Below are positions 1 to 8,612 of a DNA stretch of 64,000 nt, piece after piece. How positions within the stretch are numbered: the first letter of the stretch is position 1; each line of letters opens with the position of its first letter. This DNA is from an uncultured Kiritimatiellota bacterium (GTDB lineage: Bacteria > Verrucomicrobiota > Kiritimatiellia > RFP12 > UBA1067): the NCBI GenBank assembly GCA_934643865.1, contig CAKUCX010000010.1, positions 1-64,000 on the forward strand. Direction: 5' to 3'. Both the position numbers and the translations under genes were made by a program. Under the pieces are notes generated by a model, which had not been told where the DNA came from, did not search any database, and was given only the letters and a program-made list of their open reading frames with translations.

Positions 1-3000
1 CGGCAGGCGGCTGCGGCCCGCGCGTGGCGCGCGGCGCGGCGGCTGGACGGCGACGGCCTGCCGCGCGCAGCCGTCCTCGACCTCGGCTTCGGCGTGGGCA
101 CGAACGTATTTGGATGCATGAGCGATCCGGCCGTCTTTGCGCAGGCCCTGGCGAAGCGCTGCCGCGTCGCGCGCGTGACGGGCGACGACCTCTGCGATGC
201 GGCGATCTTCAGCCGCGACACGTTTGACCTCCTCGTCGTCCCGACGGGCGCCGCGTTCCCGGCCGCCGCCGCCGGGCTGCTGGTGGACTACCTGGGCGCG
301 GGCGGGAAATTGTTGACCTGCGGCGGCTACGCCTTCGACCAGCCCGTCGTGAAGCGCGGCGGCGCGTGGGTCTCGCCGAAGGCATACGCGGGGGCGGTTC
401 CGGCGGGAACGGAGCCGCTCGCCCTGCCGCCGCCGGCGGGGTGGAGCGTGGGCGCGGGCGGTGGCGGCACGACCGTAGTCGAGGGGGTGGCGGGGCCGCA
501 CGGCGCGGCGGGCGTGCGCATGGCGACGCCCGCGATGCTGCTCTGGAACACGGCCTCGGCGGCCCTGTCGCTGAAGGGACATTCGCTCGTCAGCTTCCTC
601 GCGAAGGGCGATGCGGGGACGAAGGCGGGCTGGTTCGAGGTGCAGGAGCGCGACGGTTCGCGCTGGCGCGCCAGGCTGGATTTCACTTCGGAATGGTCCG
701 AATTCCGTCTCACGCCGGCGCAGTTCACCTACTGGCCGGACAACGCGAGCGTGGGGCGCGGCCGGCCGGGCGACCACGTGGACTTCGCGGCCGTCACGCG
801 CCTGAGCCTCGGCGTCGCGCTCGACATCGCCCCCGTGCAGACGCCGCAGGGGTTCGCCGTCTGCGCGCTCAAGGGCGGCGTCGACCCCCATGCTGCGGAA
901 CGTTGCCTCGGGATGCCGACGATCAACACGCGCACGGGGCGCATCCGCGACGCCATCCACCCGAATCCCGAACAGATTCAGCTCTTCGATCCCTGCGAGA
1001 CGCTGCTGGACGTGGCGCGCACGGCGACGGATGCCGACATGGAGGGGATCCTGCCGTCGCTGGCGTGGGAGGGCGCGATGGGCGGGCTTTCCGCGCGGGC
1101 GCAGCTCGGCGTGAACGGGCACGGGTTTGGTCCGAACCGATGCTGCTGGCGCCCGATCCTCGCCTGCCGGGCCGCCGACGGTTCCCTACGGGGGTATGCG
1201 GGCGCGCTCGTCCATAATGATGCGGGGACGTTCGCGGGTTCGAGCTGGGCGTTCTTCGGCGTGGCGGACCGCGATCTCTTCCCGAGGGGGGATGGACGGG
1301 CGGACAAGCTGCTCACTGCCGTGGTTGAGGCGCTGCTCGGGGATCTCCATCTCTGCGAGACGACGCCCCGCTACTCCTGCTATCGGGTGGGCGAGACGGC
1401 GCAGCTGCGCACGCAGGTGGCGAACTGGGGGGCCGCCGCGCGGAACGTCAGGGTGCGGTTCCGTCTGGCCGACGAGGCGGGGCGCGACGTCGCGCAGTGG
1501 ACGCGGGCCGTGCGGGCGGCGCCCGGCGGCCTTACGCCCGTGGAAGTTGCGTGGACGGTTCCCGCCTCGGCGCCCGACTTCGTGGATTTCACGGCGGAAC
1601 TGTCCGAATTGAAGTCGCCGGAGAAGGAGGGGGCGTCGAGGGCCTCGACGGCATCGGTGTCCGGGTCGTCCACGACGGGGGGGCGCATCCTGGACCGTGA
1701 GCGCGCCGCCCTTGTTGTCTGGACGCCCGCCGTCGTCGCGGCGGGTCCGAAGGTCCGGCGCGAGGGGCTGCGCCTCACGCTCGACGGCGCGTCGCGCTTC
1801 TTCGCGGGCGCGCAGACCTTCTGGGGGCAGCATGCGAGCGTGACGGCCCGCTCGCCGCGCCGCTTCCGGGACGACTTCCGGCAGATGCGGGCGTTCGGCA
1901 TGCGTTGGACACGGTGCTTCCTGCCCTGCCGCACGGAGGCGGAGCTGCGCGACAGCGACGCCGTTGTGCAGCTCGCGCAGAAGTACGGCCTCGTCCTCTA
2001 CCATACGCCGAACCTCGCCAACACGCCGTCCCGCGCGGAGCTGGACGAGGAGATCGCGCGGATGAAGCAGATCTGCACGCGCTACCGCGACGTTCCGGGC
2101 TTCGTGGTGGACATCTGCAACGAGCCGTCCCTCAAGATGGCGACGCCCGCGTTCGAGGCGGCGCTCGGCGAGAAGCCCAACTGGACGGGCAAGGCGGACG
2201 ATCCGGCCGTTCTGCGCACCTTCACGAAGGCGACGGCGCTCCAGCGCCGCTGGGCGCGGGAACTCGCCGAGGCCGCGCGCGCGGTGCGCCCCGGCACGCT
2301 CCTCTCGGTCGGCTGGAGCCAGGGCTGGGCGGGCGGCGCGGCGACGAAGGACCCGCAGGTCGCCTCGCTCGACCTCGACTTCACGGACCGCCACTACTAC
2401 GGCCCCTACGAAAACATGATGGGGCACGTGAAGGACATCGACCTGCGCGTGCTCGGCAAGCCCTTCCTCGTGGGCGAATGCGGTTCCAAGAACCACCCCA
2501 CCTTCCAGAAGGAGGATCCGTGGGGCATGAAGGACGACGATGCGTTCTACTCGACGCGCTTCCGCTACCTCTATGCGCATGCGTTCGGCGGCGGCGCGAC
2601 GGCGCTCCTCTCCTGGCATTGGCGCGACCCGGTGGAGGGCCTGTTCCCGTGCGGACTCGTGCTGCCCTCGGGCATCCCGCGTCCGACGGCGTTCGTGGTG
2701 GAGAAGCTGGCGCGGACGTTCGGGAAGCTGGAGCTCGTCGACAACCCGCCGGACGTGGTCGTGCTGATGGACGAGCGGATGCGCCACACGACGGCGCGGG
2801 CGGCGGCGACGCAGGCGGCGTGGCGCGTCGACGACGCGCTCCTCTGGTGGGGGGCGAACTGGAGTTGCCTCACGTCGTCCCGCGAACGGGACATCCCCGC
2901 CTCGGTCAAACTCGTCATCCGCCCCGAGGGCCTGGACCCGGCGACGCTGCGCGCGGAGATCGGCGCGCGCCTGAAGGCGAGCGGGGCGTCCTTCACGCGG

Positions 3001-3195
3001 CGTGCGGGCGACCCCGTCACGCTGGAGACGTTCCGTGTGCCGGGGAAGGACGCGACGGGCTGGGTCTTCTGGAACGGCGGCACGGGGCCGGCCGAGGTTG
3101 AACGCGGCGGGCATCGCCTGGCGGTGGGCGCGCAGCGCGTCGGCTACCTCCAGATCGCGGCGGACGGCGCGCTCCAGGTGAAGGAGGAACTGTGA
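1..3195 (+). CDS. Clan-A glycoside hydrolase (GH5/GH2-like), 5' truncated
   Basis: The reading frame is open from the first base, so the N-terminus lies outside the window; the GTG at 94 is only an internal codon. The visible N-terminal part resembles the glutamine-amidotransferase-like fold found in some beta-galactosidases (FDLLVVP at about 225-245, then a GGKLLTCGG stretch). A beta-sandwich-like middle region follows, then a TIM-barrel domain from about base 1750. In the barrel, DICNEPS carries the likely acid/base Glu (codon 2122-2124) and FLVGECGS the likely nucleophile Glu (codon 2476-2478), the spacing expected of retaining clan GH-A enzymes. The role is presumably hydrolysis of a beta-linked glycan; the substrate cannot be read from the sequence. 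The stop overlaps the next start by one base, so the two genes are translationally coupled. Confidence 0.75.
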   Translation, partial: RQAAAARAWRAARRLDGDGLPRAAVLDLGFGVGTNVFGCMSDPAVFAQALAKRCRVARVTGDDLCDAAIFSRDTFDLLVVPTGAAFPAAAAGLLVDYLGAGGKLLTCGGYAFDQPVVKRGGAWVSPKAYAGAVPAGTEPLALPPPAGWSVGAGGGGTTVVEGVAGPHGAAGVRMATPAMLLWNTASAALSLKGHSLVSFLAKGDAGTKAGWFEVQERDGSRWRARLDFTSEWSEFRLTPAQFTYWPDNASVGRGRPGDHVDFAAVTRLSLGVALDIAPVQTPQGFAVCALKGGVDPHAAERCLGMPTINTRTGRIRDAIHPNPEQIQLFDPCETLLDVARTATDADMEGILPSLAWEGAMGGLSARAQLGVNGHGFGPNRCCWRPILACRAADGSLRGYAGALVHNDAGTFAGSSWAFFGVADRDLFPRGDGRADKLLTAVVEALLGDLHLCETTPRYSCYRVGETAQLRTQVANWGAAARNVRVRFRLADEAGRDVAQWTRAVRAAPGGLTPVEVAWTVPASAPDFVDFTAELSELKSPEKEGASRASTASVSGSSTTGGRILDRERAALVVWTPAVVAAGPKVRREGLRLTLDGASRFFAGAQTFWGQHASVTARSPRRFRDDFRQMRAFGMRWTRCFLPCRTEAELRDSDAVVQLAQKYGLVLYHTPNLANTPSRAELDEEIARMKQICTRYRDVPGFVVDICNEPSLKMATPAFEAALGEKPNWTGKADDPAVLRTFTKATALQRRWARELAEAARAVRPGTLLSVGWSQGWAGGAATKDPQVASLDLDFTDRHYYGPYENMMGHVKDIDLRVLGKPFLVGECGSKNHPTFQKEDPWGMKDDDAFYSTRFRYLYAHAFGGGATALLSWHWRDPVEGLFPCGLVLPSGIPRPTAFVVEKLARTFGKLELVDNPPDVVVLMDERMRHTTARAAATQAAWRVDDALLWWGANWSCLTSSRERDIPASVKLVIRPEGLDPATLRAEIGARLKASGASFTRRAGDPVTLETFRVPGKDATGWVFWNGGTGPAEVERGGHRLAVGAQRVGYLQIAADGALQVKEEL

Positions 3196-4085
3196 TGAAA
3201 CGGCGCATGGGATGGATCTTGGGCACGGGGGCGTTCCTGGCCCTGGCGGCGGCGGGCGTGTGGGGCGTCCGGGCGTGGACGACGCAGCGGCAGGTCGAAG
3301 CGGCCGTCGCCGCACGCAAGGCGTTCCTCGCGCGGTTCGGCATCGATTCGGACGGGCGGCAGGCGTTCGTCGCCCTGCCGCCGCAGCTGCCGCACGCGCT
3401 GGGCCCGGCCCGGCTGGGGGAGGACCTCTTCTGCGACCGGCGCCTCGGCCAGACGCCGCGCCGCGCCTGTGCCGCCTGCCACCGCCTGAACGAGGGCGGC
3501 GTGGACGGCGAGCGGCACGGCGGCGTCCTCACGCGCACGGTGATGAACGCCTCGTTCGCCTCGTTCTTCCTGCACGACGGCTCGCTCACGAACCAGCACG
3601 ATCTCGTCGAGCGGATGCTCACGCGGCGGGAGTTCGTGGGCGCGAAAAACATTCAGGCGATCGTGCGGCGGCTGGGGGCGGACGAAAAGCTGTGCGCGCG
3701 CTTCCGCGCGAGCTATGCGGACGGGCTTACGGCGACGAATCTCGTCGATGCGCTCGTGCAGTACAACCGCACGCTGCTCTCGCCCCGTTCGGCCTTCGAC
3801 CGGTATTGGGACGGGCAGACCGACGCGCTGGACGCGGCGGAGAAGGCGGGCATGGAGAGCTTCCGGCGGCGCAGCTGCCTCGCCTGCCACGACGGCCCGG
3901 CGCTCGGCGGCCTGCGCGTCTCGGAGGGACGGAAAGTGCCGTCCCTGCGCGGCCTCGGCAGCCGGCGCGTCTACCTGACGGACGGCTCGCTCACAGACCT
4001 CGGGGCCGTCCTCACGCGCATGCCGAAGGGGGACGCGGAGGAGGCGGAGCGCGCCGCGCTCGTTTCTTTCCTGAAAACGCTCTAA
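3195..4085 (+). CDS. Dihaem cytochrome c peroxidase / MauG family protein
   Basis: A 296-residue protein with an N-terminal hydrophobic segment (residues about 6-27) that could be an uncleaved anchor or signal peptide, and two c-type haem motifs, CAACH at 92-96 and CLACH at 228-232. This two-haem layout defines the CcpA/MauG family, which reduces hydrogen peroxide or oxidises protein residues in the periplasm. The family usually runs to 320-350 residues, so this is a short member. ATG 3195 is preferred over the GTG at 3192 because AGGAGG at 3182-3187 sits seven bases upstream. It overlaps the stop of the glycosidase. In an anaerobe it fits peroxide detoxification; a sugar-linked MauG-like role cannot be excluded. 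Confidence 0.85.
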   Translation: MKRRMGWILGTGAFLALAAAGVWGVRAWTTQRQVEAAVAARKAFLARFGIDSDGRQAFVALPPQLPHALGPARLGEDLFCDRRLGQTPRRACAACHRLNEGGVDGERHGGVLTRTVMNASFASFFLHDGSLTNQHDLVERMLTRREFVGAKNIQAIVRRLGADEKLCARFRASYADGLTATNLVDALVQYNRTLLSPRSAFDRYWDGQTDALDAAEKAGMESFRRRSCLACHDGPALGGLRVSEGRKVPSLRGLGSRRVYLTDGSLTDLGAVLTRMPKGDAEEAERAALVSFLKTL

Positions 4086-4102
4086 AATGTGAATTTCCCC
4101 CC

Positions 4103-4131
4103 TTGCGCTCCTTCTGCGTCTTTGGTATATT
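4103..4131 (+). promoter_or_regulatory. Promoter for rpsL-rpsG
   Basis: A TTGCGC -35 (4103-4108), a 17-base spacer and a TATATT -10 (4126-4131) preceded by TGG give a sigma70-type promoter with an extended -10, about 30 bases upstream of the rpsL ribosome binding site. Confidence 0.6.
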
Positions 4132-4168
4132 ACTTGCTTGTTTTGGAAAAACAAGGAAACAGACATTC

Positions 4169-4552
4169 ATGCCGACCATCAATCAGCTGATCCGCAAGGG
4201 GCGCCGCCCCCTCGCCACGCATTCCAAGTCGCCCGCGCTGAAGGCCTGCCCGCAGCGCCGCGGTGTGTGTCTCGTCGTTAAGACGATGACCCCCAAGAAG
4301 CCGAACTCGGCCCTTCGCAAGGTGGCCCGTGTGCGCCTCACGACGGGTGTCGAAGTGACGGCCTATATCCCCGGCGAAGGCCATAACCTGCAGGAGCACA
4401 GCGTCGTGCTCGTCCGCGGTGGCCGTGTGAAGGACCTCCCTGGTGTTCGTTACCACATCGTGCGCGGCGTGCTCGACTCGCTCGGCGTGAACGGCCGCAA
4501 CCGCAGCCGCTCCAAGTACGGCGTGAAGCACCAGAAGGAAGAGAAGAAGTAA
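4169..4552 (+). CDS. rpsL: 30S ribosomal protein S12
   Basis: A 127-residue S12, matching the usual 123-127. It starts MPTINQLIRKGR and keeps the decoding-site loop TPKKPNSALRK, the region where streptomycin-resistance changes occur; the lysines are the wild-type ones. It forms part of the 30S decoding centre. AAGGAA at 4153-4158 is the likely ribosome binding site. rpsG follows after 10 bases. The usual str-operon partners (rpoBC before, fusA and tuf after) are absent here. Confidence 0.98.
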   Translation: MPTINQLIRKGRRPLATHSKSPALKACPQRRGVCLVVKTMTPKKPNSALRKVARVRLTTGVEVTAYIPGEGHNLQEHSVVLVRGGRVKDLPGVRYHIVRGVLDSLGVNGRNRSRSKYGVKHQKEEKK

Positions 4553-4562
4553 GGGGTAGGTC

Positions 4563-5084
4563 ATGTCCAGACGTTCCAAGAAGATTGAAAAGCGGGTCTC
4601 CGTCGATCCCAAGTTCAATTCCGAGCTGATCGCCCACGTCATTCGCGTCATCATGAAGGATGGCAAGAAGACGACGGCCGAGAAGATCGTCTACGGCGCG
4701 GTCGAGAAGATTGCCGCCGAGGTCCAGAAGAACCCGGCGAAGTTCGAGAAGGGCGAGGGTGACCAGAAGGTTGCCGTCACCGAGCCGATCGAGATCATTT
4801 CCCAGGCGATCGAGAACATGAAGCCGAAGGTGGAGGTCAAGACCCGCCGCGTGGGCGGCACGACCTACCCGGTGCCGGTCGAGATCAACCCCATCCGCCA
4901 GCTGTCGCTGGCGCTCCGCTGGATGACGACGTATGCCTCCGGCCGTCACGGCATGGGCATGCCCGCCGCCGTCGCCGCCGAGATCATCGATGCGTTCCAG
5001 GGCCAGGGCAACGTCGTCAAGAAGCGCGATGACGTCCACAAGATGGCCGCCGCCAACAAGGCGTTCGCGCATTACGCATGGTAA
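4563..5084 (+). CDS. rpsG: 30S ribosomal protein S7
   Basis: A 173-residue S7 (common length 156-179), recognisable from MSRRSKKIEKR at the start and the RWMTTYASGRHGMGM region. It nucleates assembly of the 30S head by binding the 3' domain of 16S rRNA. There is an insert of about 15 residues around residues 58-75 (VQKNPAKFEKGEGDQKVAV). It is co-transcribed with rpsL and followed by a strong terminator, so the operon has only these two genes. Confidence 0.97.
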   Translation: MSRRSKKIEKRVSVDPKFNSELIAHVIRVIMKDGKKTTAEKIVYGAVEKIAAEVQKNPAKFEKGEGDQKVAVTEPIEIISQAIENMKPKVEVKTRRVGGTTYPVPVEINPIRQLSLALRWMTTYASGRHGMGMPAAVAAEIIDAFQGQGNVVKKRDDVHKMAAANKAFAHYAW

Positions 5085-5110
5085 CGCCTCAATTGTTTTT
5101 CCAGAACGCG

Positions 5111-5143
5111 AAGGGGATCCGTCGAACGACGGGTCCTCTTTTC
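5111..5143 (+). terminator. Rho-independent terminator of rpsL-rpsG
   Basis: A 13-bp stem (5111-5123 with 5128-5140, two G-U pairs) closes a GAAC tetraloop and runs directly into TTTTC. It lies 27 bases after the rpsG stop. Confidence 0.9.
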
Positions 5144-5242
5144 ACATGGTCGGACGGACATGCCGGGCTGCGTTTTGCCGAAGGCGCTTGATGGAAGCCC
5201 CCCTTTCGTTCCATCGAGGGGGAGGGACGGATCGGCGAAGTA

Positions 5243-5251
5243 TGGTACAAT
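5243..5251 (+). promoter_or_regulatory. Extended -10 promoter element (TGGTACAAT)
   Basis: TGG followed by TACAAT sits about 100 bases before the preferred start of the LVIVD protein. No convincing -35 is visible at the right distance. The same TGGTAyaaT signature recurs before several other genes here. Confidence 0.45.
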
Positions 5252-5351
5252 ACGCCGAACGGAGAACTTGGGAATGGACTCCTGCATGCACAAAGCCATG
5301 ACGTCGCCGCAGCCGCTACGGTTGAGGCGCGTCTCGATTGGGAGGGATGCA

Positions 5352-7574
5352 ATGACCGTGTTTCATGATTCGTACGCGAGGAGGCTGCGGCGGCGCGGCG
5401 CTGTCCTGAAAGGCAGAATCGCGCGCATCCTTTCGGCCGTGCTGGTCGTCTTGTCCGGCGCTGCGGGGGCCGCGGATGTGCCGCTCCGAGGTGGCGGGGG
5501 CCTGGCCGCCGGGGCGGCGCGCGTGCCGGGCGTGGCGGACTGGGCGATGGGCGTGTGCCTCGACGGGACGACGCTCTACGCGGTCGCCGGGGGCGTGCTG
5601 TCGGCGTTCGACGTGCGCGAGCCGCTGAAGCCCCGGCTCCTCGGGCAGCTGCCCGGCATGGACAACAACCGCCAGGTCGCCGCGCAGGACGGCTTCGTCT
5701 ACGTCGTCTCGCGCGAGACGGGGCTTCGGATCGTCGACGCGCGCGATCCGAAGGACATGAGGCTCCGCTCGCGCTACGATTCCGTCGAGTTCGCGACGGG
5801 CCTCGACGTCGTCGGGAAGACGGTGTTCCTCTCCGAGCGGATCAACGGCGTGGAGGTCGTGGACGTCTCCGATCCCGACCGCCCCGCGCACGTCTGCATC
5901 CGCAAGACGGGCGAGTCGCAGTCGAACCGCTACCGCGACGGCTACCTCTACTCCGGCGAATGGGGCGGCGGATCCGTGACGGTCTTCGACGCGCGCGACC
6001 TGAAGGCGTTCCGCCCGATCGGCCATCTCCCGCTCGGCGGCTTCGGCGACGGCCTGGAGATCGACGGCGGCTACCTCTACTGCTCGACGGGGCATGACGC
6101 GAAACACCACCGCGCGAAGGCCGTGGCCGATCCGCTCGGCGCGGGACGCGGTCTCGACATCTTCTCGCTCGCCGATCCCGCGAAGCCGAAGTGGGTCTCG
6201 CGCGTCGACTTCCCCGTCTTCGCGCCCCGGAACGAGGACTTCTGGACGCCCCGCGTTGCCTGCGGCCTCGCCTTCTGCTGCGACTCGCACAACGGCCTCT
6301 TCGTCGTGGACGTGAAGGATCCCGCGCGGCCGAAGGTCGTGGACCGCTTCTGCGTGCCGCAGAAGGGGAAGGACTGGCCGTCGGGCGCGATCAGCTCCTG
6401 CGCCGTCGGCGAGGGCTGCGTCTACGTGACGTCGTTTCCGGGCGGCCTGTGGGTTCTTCCGGTCGCGGGCGTGACGCCGCCCGCGCGCCCGAAGGGGCCG
6501 CCGCCCGCCCACCCCGGTTTCCGCGAGCCCTATCCGACGGACGCGGCGGCGTTCCACGTCTACCGTCCGGCGGCGGCCGGCCAGGCGCGCACGGTCGCGC
6601 GGCGCGGCGACGTCGCCTACGCGGCGTTCGGCGACGCGGGGCTCCATGTCGTGCGGCTGTCGGACAAGGGCTTCGAGAAGCTCGGCGAACTGCCGGGCGG
6701 GCGGCGCGTCACGGACTGCTGCTTCGTCGGCGACCGCCTCGTCACGGCCGAGGGGCTGGACGGCTTTGCGGTCTACGCGCTCGACGGGCCGGCGGACTTC
6801 CGCGAGGTCGCGCGCCGCCGCTTCTCCGGCGCGACGCGCACGGTCGCGTTCTGGTGCTGGCCGGCCGTCGGCGACACGGTGATCCTGACGACGCGGTGCG
6901 GGCCCTACGAGGTGTTCAGCCTCTCGGACTTCGCCTCTGAGCGGCCGCTTGCGCGCTTCTACGGCACATGCCTCTGGGACAAGTACGTGGCCGATGGCGC
7001 GCTCGGCGGGCGCCTCCCCGTCCTGAATCCGTACAACGGCCTTGGCTGGCTGGACTTCAACGGGCCGAAGCCCCGTTTCGTGGACCAGGAGAAGGCCGCG
7101 ACGGCGCCGTTCTTCGGGTCGCAGGGCAACGGCATCTGCCGCCTCGGCGCGAACCGCTTTCTCTACACGATCCAGAAGCCGCAGTCGAGCGCCTACGACT
7201 ACGACGCGGCGGCCACCTACGTCCTCGTCGAAGCCGACGGCACGTATTCGAAGCCCCTTGCGCTGCCCCCCGTCCCCGCGTTCGGGAAGGGGAAGGCCGC
7301 GCGCTTCAGCGGCATCCCGCGCGCGGCCGGGAACCTCGTCCTCATGACGAACCGCAGCGCGCGCAAGGCGGCCGTCTGGGACTTCGCCGACCCCGAACGG
7401 CCGAAGCTCCTGCGCGCCTACACGCTCGCCGGCAATCCCGACCTCGGCACGTTCTTCAACGGAAAGGCGCTGATCCCCGCCGGGCATCAGGGTCTCGTGC
7501 TGGAGCGAAAGAATTGGGAACCCCCACGTGCCCCTCCACGTGCGAGGCCGATGGACGGCTTCCCCGAAATGTGA
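5352..7574 (+). CDS. Exported LVIVD-repeat beta-propeller protein
   Basis: A 740-residue protein with a long basic N-terminus and a hydrophobic core (ILSAVLVVLSGAAGAA) ending near residue 42, typical of a secretion signal. Repeats such as GLRIVDARDPKDMRL, GVEVVDVSDPDRPAHV and GLFVVDVKDPARPKVV match the LVIVD family, predicted to fold as a beta-propeller at the cell surface; no enzymatic motif is visible. ATG 5352 is chosen because GGAGG lies at 5341-5345; the frame is open further upstream (back to 5160), but those starts lack a ribosome binding site and would bury the signal peptide. It has its own promoter candidate. The function is unknown; propellers of this type usually bind ligands. Confidence 0.7.
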   Translation: MTVFHDSYARRLRRRGAVLKGRIARILSAVLVVLSGAAGAADVPLRGGGGLAAGAARVPGVADWAMGVCLDGTTLYAVAGGVLSAFDVREPLKPRLLGQLPGMDNNRQVAAQDGFVYVVSRETGLRIVDARDPKDMRLRSRYDSVEFATGLDVVGKTVFLSERINGVEVVDVSDPDRPAHVCIRKTGESQSNRYRDGYLYSGEWGGGSVTVFDARDLKAFRPIGHLPLGGFGDGLEIDGGYLYCSTGHDAKHHRAKAVADPLGAGRGLDIFSLADPAKPKWVSRVDFPVFAPRNEDFWTPRVACGLAFCCDSHNGLFVVDVKDPARPKVVDRFCVPQKGKDWPSGAISSCAVGEGCVYVTSFPGGLWVLPVAGVTPPARPKGPPPAHPGFREPYPTDAAAFHVYRPAAAGQARTVARRGDVAYAAFGDAGLHVVRLSDKGFEKLGELPGGRRVTDCCFVGDRLVTAEGLDGFAVYALDGPADFREVARRRFSGATRTVAFWCWPAVGDTVILTTRCGPYEVFSLSDFASERPLARFYGTCLWDKYVADGALGGRLPVLNPYNGLGWLDFNGPKPRFVDQEKAATAPFFGSQGNGICRLGANRFLYTIQKPQSSAYDYDAAATYVLVEADGTYSKPLALPPVPAFGKGKAARFSGIPRAAGNLVLMTNRSARKAAVWDFADPERPKLLRAYTLAGNPDLGTFFNGKALIPAGHQGLVLERKNWEPPRAPPRARPMDGFPEM

Positions 7575-7667
7575 TATCATTCGCCTTGTCGGGAGGTGGC
7601 GCGGCCTTGTCGCGGTGGCTGGACCGTCTGGCCGCCCCTCGGACGCAAGCGGGAAGGAGCCAAGACC

Positions 7668-8036
7668 ATGAAGTTCTACAAATGCGATGTGTGCGGCAAG
7701 ATTGTCGCGATGGTGAAGGAGACGCCCGTGGAGACGGTCTGCTGCGGGCGTCCGATGCGCGCACTCGTCCCGGGTGCGACGGACGGCGCGGCGGAAAAGC
7801 ACGTCCCCGTCTGCGCGGTGACGGACGGCTCGGTCACGGTGACGGTTGGCTCGGTGGCGCATCCCATGGCGCCCGAGCACTTCATCGAGTGGATTGCCAT
7901 CGAGACGGCGAACGGCAACCAGCGCAAGGAGCTGAAGCCGGGGGACGCCCCCCGGGCGACCTTCGCGCTCGTGCCATCCGACACGGTGAAGGCCGTCTAC
8001 GCCTACTGCAACGTGCATGGCCTCTGGCGCGCGTAA
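7668..8036 (+). CDS. dfx: Desulfoferrodoxin (superoxide reductase)
   Basis: A 122-residue two-domain enzyme that reduces superoxide to hydrogen peroxide without making oxygen, typical of anaerobes. The N-terminal desulforedoxin domain has the Fe(Cys)4 ligands C6, C9, C25 and C26. The catalytic domain carries H45, H65, H71, C114 and H117 in the family motifs HPMAPEH and CNVH. Both iron centres are therefore intact. AAGGAG at 7654-7659 fixes the start at 7668. It stands alone between the propeller gene and tRNA-Lys; the peroxide it produces could be removed by the dihaem peroxidase at 3195. Confidence 0.95.
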   Translation: MKFYKCDVCGKIVAMVKETPVETVCCGRPMRALVPGATDGAAEKHVPVCAVTDGSVTVTVGSVAHPMAPEHFIEWIAIETANGNQRKELKPGDAPRATFALVPSDTVKAVYAYCNVHGLWRA

Positions 8037-8221
8037 GCGTACCGCGTTCGCGCCGTCAGGCTCAGGCGACGGATCCGCACAGCGCGCGGCCTCTGAATCG
8101 GGCGGCCCTTCGCCAGGGGGATGCCGTGCAGGTCGGATGTAGCCTTTGTTTTCATGACACGCCAGCCTCCTTTATCTGGCCCAACGCATCGCGCGAGAGG
8201 GCTTCCCTTGCAACTCGGCAC

Positions 8222-8250
8222 TTGTGTCCAGAGGGCGTTTTCGGTATACT
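8222..8250 (+). promoter_or_regulatory. Promoter of tRNA-Lys
   Basis: TTGTGT at 8222-8227, a 17-base spacer and TATACT at 8245-8250 place the start point a short distance before the tRNA at 8270. Confidence 0.65.
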
Positions 8251-8269
8251 AAACGCGATTTGCCCCATT

Positions 8270-8345
8270 CGGACTGTAGCTCAGTTGGTAGAGCACGACA
8301 CTTTTAATGTTGGGGTCGCGGGTCCGATCCCCGCCAGTCCGACCA
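8270..8345 (+). tRNA. tRNA-Lys (anticodon UUU)
   Basis: A complete 76-nt cloverleaf. The acceptor arms CGGACTG/CAGTCCG pair perfectly, the D arm is GCTC/GAGC, and the anticodon arm CGACA/TGTTG carries loop CTTTTAA. The T arm is GCGGG/CCCGC with loop TCCGATC. The discriminator is A and CCA is encoded. The T-loop begins TCC rather than the usual TTC. An accessory island starts immediately downstream, as is common at tRNA integration sites. Confidence 0.96.
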
Positions 8346-8466
8346 CTCACAGCACGATTATTGCCGCGACGTCATGGCATCAACCCGCACCCCCGGGCAT
8401 CTGATGACCGTGCGGGTGATGTTGTTCAACTTGCACGGCGACGAGGACAAGAAAGGTGCAAATGGC

Positions 8467-8561
8467 GTAGACGCGCGTAAGGTCTATCGCCAAGACGAAG
8501 ATCATGTGATCAAGCTCCGGCGAATGAACGCCGATTCGTACTGGCATGTTGATGCGTTCAA
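8467..8561. repeat. 95-bp direct repeat, copy 1 (left of the AlbA_2 gene)
   Basis: Identical to 10213-10307 apart from one base (GAACGCC here, GAATGCC there). The two copies flank the AlbA_2-type gene. Both strands are partly open, but I recognise no protein in it. Confidence 0.9.
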
Positions 8562-8583
8562 TTGCGACAGTTAGGTTGAAGCG

Positions 8584-8592
8584 TGGTACAAT
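8584..8592 (+). promoter_or_regulatory. Extended -10 element (TGGTACAAT)
   Basis: TGG-TACAAT lies about 20 bases before ATG 8613 and GGAGGCG at 8600-8606 provides the ribosome binding site. The -35 is weak. Confidence 0.45.
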
Positions 8593-8612
8593 GTTCAGCG
8601 GAGGCGTGACCT

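Noticed and set aside
1186..3315. 709-codon open frame on the minus strand opposite the first glycosidase
   Set aside because: It is the GC-rich shadow of the plus-strand gene; it reads as Arg/Pro/Ala-rich sequence with no family motifs, whereas the plus strand has clear GH-A active-site motifs.
5316..8018. 900-codon minus-strand frame across the propeller and superoxide reductase genes
   Set aside because: It spans two well-supported plus-strand genes and their ribosome binding sites; the translation is low-complexity charged sequence.
8374..8574. 66-codon plus-strand frame covering the first 95-bp repeat
   Set aside because: No ribosome binding site or family; most of it is the duplicated repeat, and the second copy continues into a different sequence.
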